Shown: piece by piece, positions 1 through 11,600 of the stretch
How positions within the stretch are numbered: the first letter of the stretch is position 1
Layout of the letters: each line of letters starts with the position of its first letter
From: Chrysogorgia sp. JL179-B06
Taxonomy: Eukaryota; Cnidaria; Anthozoa; Scleralcyonacea; Chrysogorgiidae
Length of the DNA: 64,000 bases
NCBI GenBank assembly: GCA_035772405.1
Contig: JAYKKM010000439.1
Location: 3,742,001-3,806,000, forward strand
Direction: 5' to 3'
The notes under the pieces: generated by a model
The model's input: only the letters and a program-made list of their open reading frames with translations
Database searches by the model: none
Told to the model about the DNA's origin: nothing
Made by a program: the position numbers and the translations under genes

Positions 1-603
1 TCAACGAGTTAGTGGATTGTTTTAAATACGATAGGTATTAAAAACAGGCGGGCGGAGGTGGGGTGGGGTTGGAAGACTTTTATTTTGGTTATTAATGGCT
101 TCATGATAATGATAATTAAATCCTTATGCCATTTAAGAGTTCATGATTATAATGAATCTCCTTGAGAGAATGTGCTACGGCAATTACTCGTGCCGCAAAA
201 ATGGCCCTGGGATCGGCTGGTCGATTCCATAATCTTATTGGCTAGTTCCAAAACTCGATTAATTCAGCATTTTAACTCGATTTAACTCAATTTAATATAA
301 TTTATTCATCTAAATCCACATGTTAAGAAATTTCCTCGCCTTTCAATTTTACCGCAAATACGAAATATAAAGGCTTTAGTTAATTGTCAAGAACTGCATT
401 CGATATATACTTGTTCGTCTATGATATTTATATGAGATAATCATGGATGTATTATGAATTAGTTGCTTTTAGAATGAATGCCTTTATCTGAACAAGTCTG
501 CAGAGCGTTGCATATTTCTCATTCATTACCACATGATGTGGCATCAACACAATAAACAAAGACAAATTACCTAAATTATCATATACTATTTATGATATAC
601 TAA
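1..603. other. Intergenic, no gene seen
   Basis: AT-rich sequence without a long reading frame, a recognisable domain or a clear repeat structure. I see nothing to annotate here. Confidence 0.5.
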
Positions 604-1570
604 TTATGATATGGCACGCAACATTGATATGAGATTATTCAACATGGCGGAGTTGCAAGAGAACGTAGACTTGAACATAGTAAATGTGGCATGTACTTCT
701 TCACTAGGAACCGGATTAAAATGAAGTTCAGTATTCACCAAACGATAACCTATATGAGAAATTAAAGCTTTCTTGGGCCGGAGATCTTCCATACCTAGAA
801 GGTGAATGGAGTTTAAATCGTATGATGCCCTGTTAATCCTTAGTCTGCGAAAGCAGCCTCTGTCCTACCTACTTACAGTTGCTGTTTTATATACTTCGTG
901 AATTTGTTTTGTTACTTCTTTTTTCTTGAGAAATCTCGATGATATATTTTATTCTTTATAACAGTAGTATTATAGCCTGACTGTGCGGGGAACATGTGCC
1001 GATCTGCTATTACATGAAATGTTATCTTATTTGGTTGATTTCGAAAAGCATTAAATAAATCAGATCTAAAAGCTTTTGAGTTATAGTATTTAAATTGTCG
1101 TGTGCGAATCACCTTTTGGTTCATTGCGATGAATAGATATCTCTTTGAATATAGATTAGGATATGATCGCTTATACCAATATAGTACACGACACCCGATT
1201 TAATTATATAGTCTTGATCGATTTGTAAAAAAGAGATATCAATAAGAGTCTGCATGGCTTCTGTAATTCGATTTGGTTCGATTATTATTTGTTCTAGCTG
1301 TAGTGCCTCGGTGAGATAAACTATTTTTTTTGTTTGAATTTTTTCATTCTGGCAATACCAATCACAATTGAAATCGCCTGTATGACAAACAATCTCAATA
1401 TCTTCAAGGTCCATATTTTGTAAACATTCTTCATAATCATTTAAGTCTTCTATAGAGGTGCATTTTGAGGTCTATACCAGCACTAACCAAAAAAGACTTG
1501 GCGTTCGTATTACAAACCTCAACTACGATCATCCCAAGATTTTCCGCCACTAAATCTGAAAAAAAATAAT
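604..1570 (-). mobile_element. Decayed LINE (endonuclease part), antisense
   Basis: Three broken minus-strand frames line up as the endonuclease half of a non-LTR retrotransposon. Reading down from 1570, the frame around 1560-1450 gives a stretch of the type VVEVCNTNAKSFLV, which LINE endonucleases carry before their WYRPP segment. The frame 1414-1121 then carries a GDFNCDW motif and an SDH motif (ISDHILIY). The frames at 1124-912 and 792-604 resemble the linker towards reverse transcriptase (HFNPVPSEEV). Frameshifts separate all segments and no RT domain follows, so this is a dead fragment. The clade is not determined. Confidence 0.6.
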
Positions 1571-1887
1571 AAGCTTCAACTTTGTCATTTCAGACGGGAA
1601 TGATGTTTGAGTTGAGCTTATGTTAATTAAGCCATTTAATTATGTGTATAATTACAAATTAACCAATCAGAGCGCTACTGTGCGGGAGGAGCCGCGGGCG
1701 TGAAGCAGTCGGTTGTTTTCTCAGCATCGTCTCCATCGATGGAAGGGAAGCGGTTCCGTTTTTTCGGTGATAACACGCTATCAAAACGTGGCTCATTATT
1801 ATTCAATATCTCAGTTTGTTATCGTAGAGATGCCGATCTTACGCGCCCGCTTTGTGTCTGGTCTTCTGCTCTTTTAGGAGGAGACCA

Positions 1888-2160
1888 ATTGTATTGTATG
1901 GTATGGTATGGTATGGTATTGTATTGTATTGTATTGTATTGTATTGTATTGTATTGTATTGTATTGTATTGTATTGTATTGTATTGTGTTGTATTTGTAT
2001 TATAATTTATATTATATGTATATGTATGGTATTAATTGCATAGTAATTGGTAATGTAATGTAATGCAATGCAATGCAATGCAATGCAATGCAATGCAACG
2101 CAACGCAACGCAACGCAACGCAACGCAACGCAACGTAGTGTTATAATGTAATGTAATGCA
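1888..2160. repeat. Adjacent pentanucleotide arrays (GTATT, GCAAT, GCAAC)
   Basis: GTATG/GTATT units run from about 1888 to 1995. After a short unique spacer, AATGT/AATGC units start near 2050 and change to AACGC units through about 2133, then return to AATGT. All units are 5 bp and related by single substitutions, which suggests slippage with later divergence. Reading frames across the arrays are artefacts of the periodicity. Confidence 0.9.
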
Positions 2161-2219
2161 ATCAGTGTTGTGAAGTATTACAGGTCTCCACTGAAAAACA
2201 CTTCGGGGACGTGGGTAGG

Positions 2220-2221
<2 letters not shown>

Positions 2222-2258
<37 letters not shown>

Positions 2259-2308
2259 TATTATTATTATTATTATTATAATAATAATAATTATTATTAT
2301 TATTATTA
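2222..2308. repeat. (AAT)n/(ATT)n trinucleotide palindrome
   Basis: AAT repeats switch to ATT, back to AAT and again to ATT, so the tract can fold on itself. No gene context. Confidence 0.9.
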
Positions 2309-2920
2309 CCTTCGACCACGATTTTTTGGTTTTTTTTTTGATTTTCTGGCTTTACGCTCGAAGCAACATCGATAAAATTGGTTTCGAAAAACTCATCGGT
2401 TTTTTGGTTTATCGATTAACGTACCGCCTCACCCTACTATCAGGAATGATTATCCAGTTGTTCTCCTGCTATACCACTGTCCAACTTTATATTATTGAAC
2501 GCGTCGCGGCTATGGTCCATCAGTCTTAACACTCCGGCGACATGTTCGCAACCTGTGTCCAACTGAATCCCAAATTGCGCAGGTTTAAATCTTTCCTGTC
2601 TGGCGCAGTCAAAATCGGTCATATAAGACCATCGTGAATCACGGACTAACATCGTCATCCTTTCGACGTGCAACGAGTGAAAATTTCGCTGAAAACGGCA
2701 AGGTAGAACACAATTGCTTTAAATCACTTTCCAATGCACATATGTCGGGTCGAATTCGAGTTCATAATTTAGAGCTCGCGTAGCACAGATATAGACGAGT
2801 CATGCAGCTGCTCTAAACTAATATGATTGACATTGTCAAAGTCGTCGCTGTTAACTGATGTATAGATGAAGAAAGGGCAACTAAAGAGATCCAAACAGCA
2901 GACGAACAGTTCCAATTTGC
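2309..2920. other. Intergenic, no gene seen
   Basis: Short frames on both strands lack any recognisable domain. No repeat structure is evident. Confidence 0.4.
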
Positions 2921-2923
2921 TGT

Positions 2924-3145
2924 CATGAATTGAATGTATTCCTTGAATTGAATTGAATACACATGTAATTTGTTGAATACAATGATAATATATTCAGTAC
3001 AAATATAATTTGTTGAATACAAATATAATTTGTTTATTGAATACAAATACAATTTGTTGAATACAAATATAATTTTCTGAATACAAATCTAATTTGTTGA
3101 ATACGAATATAATCTGTTTATTGAACACAAATATTATAACGTGCA
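2924..3145. repeat. AT-rich minisatellite, about 20 bp
   Basis: Imperfect tandem copies of a unit containing GAATACAAATATAATTTGTT, with occasional 8-bp expansions (TTTATTGA). It codes for nothing recognisable. Confidence 0.8.
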
Positions 3146-3407
3146 TGTTGAATACTTAGCGTATTGAATGTAGCTATTGCATTTTGCTACATAATATGGG
3201 CAACCATAGTGATGCAATGATTCAAATCTTTAATTTCCTATGAAAATATTTTACTTCACAAATTATTATTTTTAAACAAAATATATATTATTCTAACACT
3301 CGAAATTTTCCTACACTATAAATCCTTATAGAACATTCAGTTCAATCGAGTGAAATTCCAAATATTACTTATATTATTTATTTTATATCGTTTGCTTGGT
3401 ACGGCAG

Positions 3408-4042
3408 CAGTGGCGTGCAGAGGTAGACGGGGCCCTTATACATGTCTTGGGTCTGGGGCCCCATGAAGGCTCGACTATAACTTCTATATTATGGCTATAA
3501 CAGTATAATGTAATACAATCGTGAATACCTATAGACACCTATATATTCCTTCCCCTTGAGTTAACGTTAGTAAATCGGTAACCAGCTCTTTCTTATCAAC
3601 TGAAGGTCAATTTCCCACCCAGGAGTGGACAGTAATGATTCTTCACCATAAATCGCAGGTCCGGGAGACCCCGTGATGTTTTGACTAAATATGACGATGA
3701 AATATATGTCAATAGTGTATAGCTGTGTCGGAAACTGTGCATGTGTGATTGTGTAATTAATTAATGACGAGTTGAGTAATCACGTGAGGGAGTGGGGTTT
3801 CATAAAATTAGACTTAGGATTAGGTGTTATTGTTGATCGACGAGCTCCAGGGGATTTTATCAAATAGAGATTATACGTGAATTGTGAAATTGTGAAAGTG
3901 TGGGTACCTTTCTGTCGTGTTCCCCACAGCTGTTATGCTGTAATTTTTCATATAATCTTCGACTCCATTTTTGGCAGGGACTTCACTGGGTCGGGGCCCC
4001 TTAGTTCTCACCCTAACCCTACCTATGAGCGTTACGCCACTG
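3408..4042. mobile_element. Non-autonomous hAT-type element with 8-bp TSD
   Basis: The ends are CAGTGGCGT and ACGCCACTG, perfect inverted termini. They are flanked by TACGGCAG (3400-3407) and TATGGCAG (4043-4050), an 8-bp target duplication with one mismatch. Eight-base duplications are typical of hAT transposons. The 635-bp body carries GGGGCCCC-rich subterminal blocks on both sides and no transposase frame. Confidence 0.8.
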
Positions 4043-4050
4043 TATGGCAG

Positions 4051-4955
4051 ACTTTATAAGAGACGCCTTTTGTTCAGGTGCTGTTTGCCTTTCCAATAAA
4101 TTTGGTTTAATTCTTTAAACTATACAGCAGCAATGTTAATTACTTTAATCTTTACTACATAGGTTAATACTTATATGACTATAAAATATATAGAATTTTA
4201 AATATAATCTTGTTCTTAATTACTAAGTTGTAGAGCTGTTCAGACTTCGCCTGTCTCAGACAGTTCTCAAGGCTGTGCTTACAGAGTAGATATCAATCAT
4301 TACGATTTGATAAAAAATGATGACAGTTCAAGACTGGGTACTGATTGATTTAAGTGGCAAGATATATTGATCCCAGTATTTGGATTGGATTCAGTCAGTT
4401 GTTATTTTTAACTACAGCTAGAGGAAGTGTTTTTGTTTAGACCTTTCAGTGTGACCAATAAACTAGTTATCTGATCAACAAGAACTATTTTGATAAAGTG
4501 AAAGGAAGTGTGTCACTGCAGATAATATTCATTGGAAAAGTATTCAGGTAAATAACTGCAGTAACGCTGTATAATGAATAATTGCAAAAAACTGGTTCCA
4601 GTCATCACAATAACAATCCAGTGATAGGGAGCTTTAGATTTGACGACGAAATTCGTCACTTTTGGCGCAAGTGGCGTAACATTCAGCTGACCATCTACAG
4701 ATGTTACGCCACTTCTTGCTGACGTCTAGTACAACATAGCGTAAGCAATCAAAACTGACAAATCTCGTATTATTGAGCATAGGAAGGTTACAAAATTGTA
4801 GCGTCGTCGTTGTGTTTAGCCTTTAGGATTCATGCGTGTTGAACTTAAGCTATAAAAATATAATAATCAAATGAACGCGTACTGTTGCGGCATGTTTTTC
4901 GTTCTACATAACAGTAATCGCAGCTAGCTAGACAGCAGCGCGACTAGCTAGCAGC
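4051..4955. other. Intergenic with a short perfect palindrome
   Basis: No gene is seen. At 4669-4714 the arms AAGTGGCGTAACAT and ATGTTACGCCACTT form a perfect 14-bp hairpin around an 18-base loop. The arm sequence resembles the ACGCCACTG end of the hAT-type element at 3408-4042, so it may be a collapsed solo terminus pair. Confidence 0.5.
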
Positions 4956-4968
4956 TAGCTACTAGCAG

Positions 4969-5172
4969 CTACATTCTCGACTTCCAAAATGATATTCTCA
5001 ACTACAAACATAAAAATATTCTCGACTATAGATATAAATTTCTCGACTATAGACATAAAATTCTCGAATATAGACATGAATATAAAATTCTCGACTGTGA
5101 GAATAGCATTCTCGCCTATAGATATAATATTCTCGACCACTGAAATATAATTCTCGCCTATAGAAATTGATA
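4969..5172. repeat. Minisatellite with ATTCTCGACTATAGA core
   Basis: About eight imperfect tandem units of 20-27 bp containing ATTCTCGAC followed by TATAGATATAAA variants. The minus-strand frame through it (repeats of the type VENIIS) is a by-product of the unit length. Confidence 0.8.
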
Positions 5173-5735
5173 TCTCGACCTTTTATCCACCTTTTGGCCG
5201 AAACGGCGCAGTCAAATCGATTCTCGTATACCTTTTGGCAGAAATGGCGCGCCATAGCCATAGGAACGACTCATGTTGAACGAATTTAATCAGTTTGCAA
5301 TGTTAATGTCAATGTGGGCATTTCTGAAACATAATTTGGTTGTTTTGGTTAGGATTTACACAATTATAATTGCCGTCATTTGGCAGGATAAAATATAGTT
5401 TTTCGGTCTGACTCTAGCCTCCTTCGCAGGCATCACCTCTATAACCGAGTTGTTCCGGCTGGTAGGGATATACGCGGGGGGGCTCGAGAGTTGCCTGCGG
5501 AGGATGCTGGTCTGACGTGTACAATGTCATCATTATGAGTTGGGTGTTATAATCAGTATAGGCAAGATGTTAATGACAACTAATGTAGCATATAAGATGG
5601 TGTTTTACTAAGACCGTTTGTAAAATCTCGTGTAGAAGAAGCCCGTAGGTAAATTACCTTAAGTAGCTTCTCTCCTAGCCTCTATAGTCGTACTAATACA
5701 ACTTGGGAAAAAACATTAAATTCAGCAACGCTAGC
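5173..5735. other. Intergenic, no gene seen
   Basis: Nothing recognisable. A CTAGCCTCCTTCGCAGG block near 5415 recurs near 16770, which hints at another dispersed repeat. Confidence 0.3.
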
Positions 5736-5745
5736 ATGACGGTCC

Positions 5746-5835
5746 GCAGAAATTTATTTTGGGATCACTTTCCATGGGAAGCCATCTGATTGGCTATCAA
5801 GGTTCCAAAAAAAGTGATCCCAAAAAATAATTTTG
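5746..5835. mobile_element. 90-bp fold-back MITE with 9-10 bp TSD
   Basis: The arms contain TTTTGGGATCACTTT and AAAGTGATCCCAAAA. The direct repeat ATGACGGTCC flanks both sides (5736-5745 and 5836-5845). A 9-10 bp duplication with palindromic arms is compatible with a Mutator-type MITE. The superfamily is an inference. Confidence 0.7.
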
Positions 5836-5845
5836 ATGACGGTCC

Positions 5846-6982
5846 CTTTACAATCACATAATTTAGAGCCGCCATGTTTGTTTTCCCTTCGCTCACACTA
5901 CTTTATGTTATAAATATACTCAAATCCCATATATAATTCAATGTTAAACGTTAAAAACTTAACATTTAAGTAGCATAAAAATACAAAAACCTAAATTTTA
6001 GCCTTAAAAGTATATTTAGTTTAAGTTGCTAAAAACCCTTGCCTCTAGAAAGGCTTTAAGCAGACGTTGAAACGTGAACCGCGACGGCAAGGTTTACCGT
6101 TTGCCAAACGTCCCTAAACAAAAGGGAAGATTAAAACCAAATTTAATTTAGTGATATAATCGGCCTTTATTGAACAACTGGTCCCTAAAGTCTAGAGATA
6201 CGCGTCATATCCCATTACCTTTACCGCATTCCTTATCCCAACCCATTACCCCCTCGCATTGGAAGCCTCCGCGGTGGAGAGAGGTTGGTTTCTGTAATTT
6301 GTTTTTTGCCGCTACGGCTAAAGCCTAAGCTTCCTTTTTGGAAAATTTATAATCAAACGTTAAACTACAACTGCGCAATTTCGACCCAAATATCGGACTA
6401 GTCTAGCCACGTTGCCGTCGTCATGTCCACCTGTAGTTAAAGGACTATCCCTTCCTTTTACTTAGTCAACAAAAAAAATGCTCCATTAATCATCTATACC
6501 ATCACAAACATTGAGTGCAAACGCCAATTATTGATTCAGTATACCTCATTAGTACCGATATTTTACCACCATTTCAGGGGCGTAAATTCTCATAAAAAGG
6601 TGGTGGGATGATGAACCACTCACAGACGAGCGCAATAGGCGCCGAAAGTCTAGTACAGTAGACACTATAGAGTCGAGCGCCAAAGGTACGAGAACACTCT
6701 ATTTGAGTCTCTGTACGTACGGCCACTGATCTCAAAAATAGGACTGGATTGAGCTTTCTATTGTATCTGATGAGATGATTTTGAAGCTTGCATATTTGCA
6801 TAGTGTAAATTGACGAGAGAGTTAGAAGTTCCGAGTTTGCAAGCAAATCAAACTGTGACGCTCGCGAAATAGGTTTAGTGTCTGGCCAATATAGTTTCTT
6901 TGTTAACATTAAATGCATAAAATCTTGAACCTAATTTGACGTCTCATATTTGGCTTCTCTCACTGGATAATTAGAGCCAACG
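5846..6982. other. Intergenic, no firm gene
   Basis: A 114-codon minus-strand frame at 6918-6574 faintly resembles a LINE C-terminal region (leucine- and aromatic-rich, LSSIYTMQICKLQ), but no motif settles it. The rest is unremarkable. Confidence 0.3.
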
Positions 6983-7168
6983 GCGGCCATTACTAAGGGA
7001 CCAAAGTCGCAGTAAATCTGTAGATAGACCATGAATCGTTTTGCCCATTAATTAAAAAAATGTCTTCTGGTCCTCTTTATAGTAAATGTATTTATTTTGT
7101 CGATGGTAGGAGCACATAATCCAACAAAAACCTCATAAAATCCTCAGTTGGTCCCTTAGTAATGGCGG
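6983..7168. mobile_element. Fold-back MITE with TIR CCATTACTAAGGGACCAA
   Basis: CCATTACTAAGGGACCAA near 6987-7004 and TTGGTCCCTTAGTAATGG near 7148-7165 are perfect inverted arms around a unique AT-rich centre. No target duplication was identified with confidence. Confidence 0.7.
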
Positions 7169-7349
7169 ACTTCCGGCTTCATTTTCTGAACAATAGTTGC
7201 TCGATCCAGTCTTCTTTCGTGATCAGTGCGTACGGCACATTTAAAAACAATCTCATTCCCAGGGCCAGAGCCTGCGTTCATTTGAGCCTGCGGCGAAAAA
7301 CTGTCTTGTTCCCAGACCCCTCGCCTCATTCTTTACATTCAAAGTGATA

Positions 7350-7556
7350 GTTAAGAAATAGAAAACATTTTCCGTGTTTACATACAGTTATATAAACACG
7401 AGTGGAAGTTTGGGAGAACGAGAAATCATAGTGGGAACACGAGCCCGTAGAGCGAGTGTTTCCACCCGATTTCGAGCTAGTTCTCCCAAACTTCCACGAG
7501 TGTTTATATAACGTATGGGAACACGGATAAAAATGTTTTCTATTTCTTTTATAAAA
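7350..7556. mobile_element. Long imperfect palindrome (fold-back element)
   Basis: AGAAATAGAAAACATTTT at the left and AAAATGTTTTCTATTTCT at the right, plus inner arms with GTTTGGGAGAAC and GTTCTCCCAAAC, make a hairpin of about 200 bp. GTTTATATAAC-type blocks lie between them. Other elements of the same general plan occur at 17.5-18.5, 30.2 and 48.8 kb. Confidence 0.7.
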
Positions 7557-8039
7557 TAACCCGTAGAAAGAAAATAAAATGTACAAATATCTTTTTTATC
7601 AACACGTAAATTCTCCTTACTTGGCGTATGATGGCGCCGTGATGTCTAATTGATGGCGTATGATGTCTAATTGATGGTGTATGATGGCTAATTGATGGCG
7701 TATCACGATGGCGTAATCCATCCATGTTACATAGCCTGATATAAACACGGTAACTGACCAATCACAGCGTGCGTAAGACACGACTTATTTTATAAATGTC
7801 AATAGATATGCTACTGACCAAGTGGAAAAGGAAATTAGAAATATATATACGCAGAAAACCCAAACAAAATTAATTGTATCAGATATATATTAAAATCAGA
7901 TATGTATTAAAATTGTATCAGATATATAACCACCGTCATGCCACTGATTTCCTTTGTGTTTTCTCGATAATTATTGAGTATTCGAAATATATATTACCTA
8001 TAACTGATACTTGTGTTCGATCATATTTCATCTGTTTAT

Positions 8040-8203
<164 letters not shown>

Positions 8204-8497
8204 ATATATCTTATTCTATATCTTATTTTCGCAACTCTGATCGCGGTTGGGTCTGAAAAATATAATTTCCTGTATTATTTTTATTTGCATTTTTATTTCC
8301 TGAATTTGCAACTAATTCAGTCGTTGCAAGTGATTTATATATTTTTTATATAATGACGTTCGGGAAATCCCGTTACGTTGGTTAAGGAATTAAGTTTCGT
8401 TTCTCATATAAAGCCAAAAATACTGAAACATACACGGAGAAGAACGTTTCTTATAACTAATATCATCGCCTGTAATTTTATTATAGGACATTTTGAC

Positions 8498-8650
8498 ATG
8501 AATCGTCTTCTGGTATTTCTGGCGGCTATGACAGTATCGCTACCTATGATTGACGGAACGGTTGGACCGCTAAGAATTGGTTCGTTCAACATTCAAATAT
8601 TTGGCCTAACAAAAATGAAAAATGCGAACGTAAATGATATATTGGTGAAG
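8498..8650 (+). CDS. DNASE1L3-like: DNase I-like gene, exon 1
   Basis: Fifty-one codons from the first ATG of the frame. Hydrophobic residues 4-18 form the signal peptide, followed by LRIGSFNIQIFG, the first strand of the DNase I fold with the metal-site Asn. The exon ends in phase 0 before GTATGT. Confidence 0.93.
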
Positions 8651-11600
8651 GTATGTGTTTCATGTTTTCTATTAAAGCCTGGTTTCCATACAATCGATCC
8701 CTAAGATCGATGCGCTACGATCACTGCGATCGCATAGAAAATGTTTTATCTGGGCGATCGTGATCACAGCGATGGTAGCGATCAATGTCTTATACAAGGA
8801 CTAGACAACATGTATTTTAATGCTTTTAACAATGATTTCATTCCTCGTGAGGGATTTCTATCACTGCAGAACAACTTACCTACCGTTATTTGTTGCCGTT
8901 AGTTAGAAGACTAGTCAAACAACTCGTGCATTGAGACATGTCGATCGATCAGTGATCGACACAAATATATCGCCCGTTGAGGCACAATAACATACTATTG
9001 ATCTTCCCATTGTTGCTGAACCCGTTTGTTGTTTTCTCTGAAAACTCCTCGATCAGGGGCAGCACTTCCCTTGCGATAGTATTGCTCCTACTAACTAAGG
9101 CTGCGTTTACACTAGAGCAAATTAAAAGTAACCGGATTCACATTGTTTTTCATCCTCATGGGAATAAAAAAAATACGAATCCGATTACTTTTGCTCTAGT
9201 GTAAACGCAGCCTAAGCGGTGCCTGTGTCACAGTAGATTTGGTCCCCCGTAATTCTGGACCGGGGGTCAAAATCCTCTAGCATATATGGACCGGCGGGGG
9301 ATTCCCCCCTCGCGGGTCGCGGGTATCCTCTCTCGTGGATTTGGACCCCCGACTGCCGTGCATAAAATTATGTAATGACAACCACCACCACCACGTTTTC
9401 TGTTCTATGAACAATGAACTATAAAAGAACAATGAACTATAAAATACACGACACAAACATACAATAAAGCATTCAACTTGAATTTTTTTACAAAACCTGT
9501 CAGTCTAAACCTGTAAATTTCACTGAAGCGCATGTTATTTTATTATTTGTGACATTAAGTTATTTTGTCACTGTTTGATGCCTGAGACATGAAATGCGAA
9601 GGAGTAGAGATGAGTCCATGTGAAGATGAATGACTTTGCAGAGAGTGTCACTCTCCTCCGCAGAGGCTTCTTGCGCTTTTTTTAGAGTTCGGGAAATAGT
9701 TTGGGCAGCACGGGCTGGCGGGCTGGGAGGGCGCGCGGGGAGTCAAAACACCCTGTGAGCCCAATAATAACTCTAAAAAAGCGCAAGAAGCCTCTGCGGA
9801 GGAGAGTGAGAGAGTGTCGATCACAAAGTTCAGCCTCAAAACTCAAAAGGCTTAAAAATGTACTGATTGGAAGCCTAAGGACAATGGTATATTACGTACT
9901 ATATTTTTGTTTTAAATAAATATGATGTTTTAATTATGAAATATGAAGCCTATGATCGTTATTATCACAGGTTAACATGACGTTTTGTAGATGGGTCCAA
10001 ATCCGCGAAAGGGTGTCCAAATCTCCTAGTAAATATGGAGCAGGGGCTCCAAATATCCTAGCGGATATGAATACTGGGAGTATGATAACCATAGAAAAGC
10101 CATACATACATAGAAAACTTTATTTCAGTTCGAATTTACAGAGCAACAAATAAATTGCTAATATCTCCGAACATTATAATATAATAGTAAAACGAATTAA
10201 AATAATTACAAAAAACACGCATCTCTCTTGCCATTATAACTCGATAATCACACGCGAAACGTTTTTTTAATTCCTTAACTAAATACAGGAAAAATGCAAT
10301 GTTTGAAAGGATTTCGAAACGTCAGTCTTGTTTTTCATCAGATATTAATGCCTGGCCCGCTCTAGACAGCATACTTCCCGCGAGAACCGCGTGCGCGCGT
10401 GGCGACAAATAAAAATAGAGATTTCGTAGGAAGAGATAAATACTGTCAAATATATTTTTTAGATCGGACGACAGTTTTCTTGTCTATAACAGAGGCGTTC
10501 TCGCTACCTTTGTATGACTTTTTACTGCGTTAATATCCCTGTTCTTTACTTATCTAAGCGTATGGCGCTGCCTTTCTTCATGAAAGATGACTCCTTCCTG
10601 TCTCTCGATTTACATCTTTGTTTACAAGTCTGGCTTTGTTCATCTGCAGTCATGCAGCTTGCTACAAATTCACATGTTTCAAAACGAATATGGAGCAAAG
10701 AACATCTATGCCTTAAGAATTTAAAAAATAGATTACTGCTACACTAACAAATACGAAGCTCGGCATAGAGCTTTTTAATTTGGGATGGTATTTGAGTTAT
10801 GCATGTGATGTTGTCAAGTATACTATTTATAATAAAATGTGAGCTGAATGCTTGTTACATGTATCGAATTAGCAATGCATTACTGAATGTATGATGTACA
10901 CTTAAATCCACAATTTGTATACCGACCGAGCGTCGCTGCGACCGACGAGCGTCGCTGCGCGTTATCCAAGTTTAAACATTTGCGCCAATATTTTAGTTAT
11001 GCCACTTACCGCGCTTAATATCTGAATTCCAGATTACTGTCAACTTCTTGATATTGCATTGTTGCAAACAACAGACAACGAAAATGTCGCGCCCACAGAA
11101 CCACTGTTCTTTGGCAAAGATATTACTGTTCTCAATCAACTTGACTTCGACTGTGAACGAAATGTTTGTATTTCCATATTAATCATGTAGATACAGTATG
11201 GTTTACTAAAGTACATCTATAACAAAGTAAACATACGCTTGATTTTATTATATTACAAATTCTTGCGAGTTGTATTTTGGTATTTTATATTACTTCTGTT
11301 TCACTGAACTGAGACTTGAGTTGTCTTATTACTCGGGCCTCCCCCCCCCCTGGGGGGAGAGCACGAGTCTTAAAAAGGGCTCTGTTTATTTTTATTATTA
11401 TTATTTTGTCGTCGTCGCGAAATGGCAATTATTGCATCATTGTTGACTAAATTTGTAGACTAGTGAGCGAGACTATGAATGTGGGATTACTACACATGCG
11501 CAGTGAAAGTGATCCCAAAAATGTTTTTGTCCTCGTACCCTTTATTTACTCTTCTGATCCAGTGATCTCGATCACCTTTCTTCGAGTGCTCTTCACTGAA

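Noticed and set aside
6574..6918. 114-codon minus-strand gene
   Set aside because: No motif, no splice context and a Leu-rich composition. At most a faint LINE C-terminal relic.
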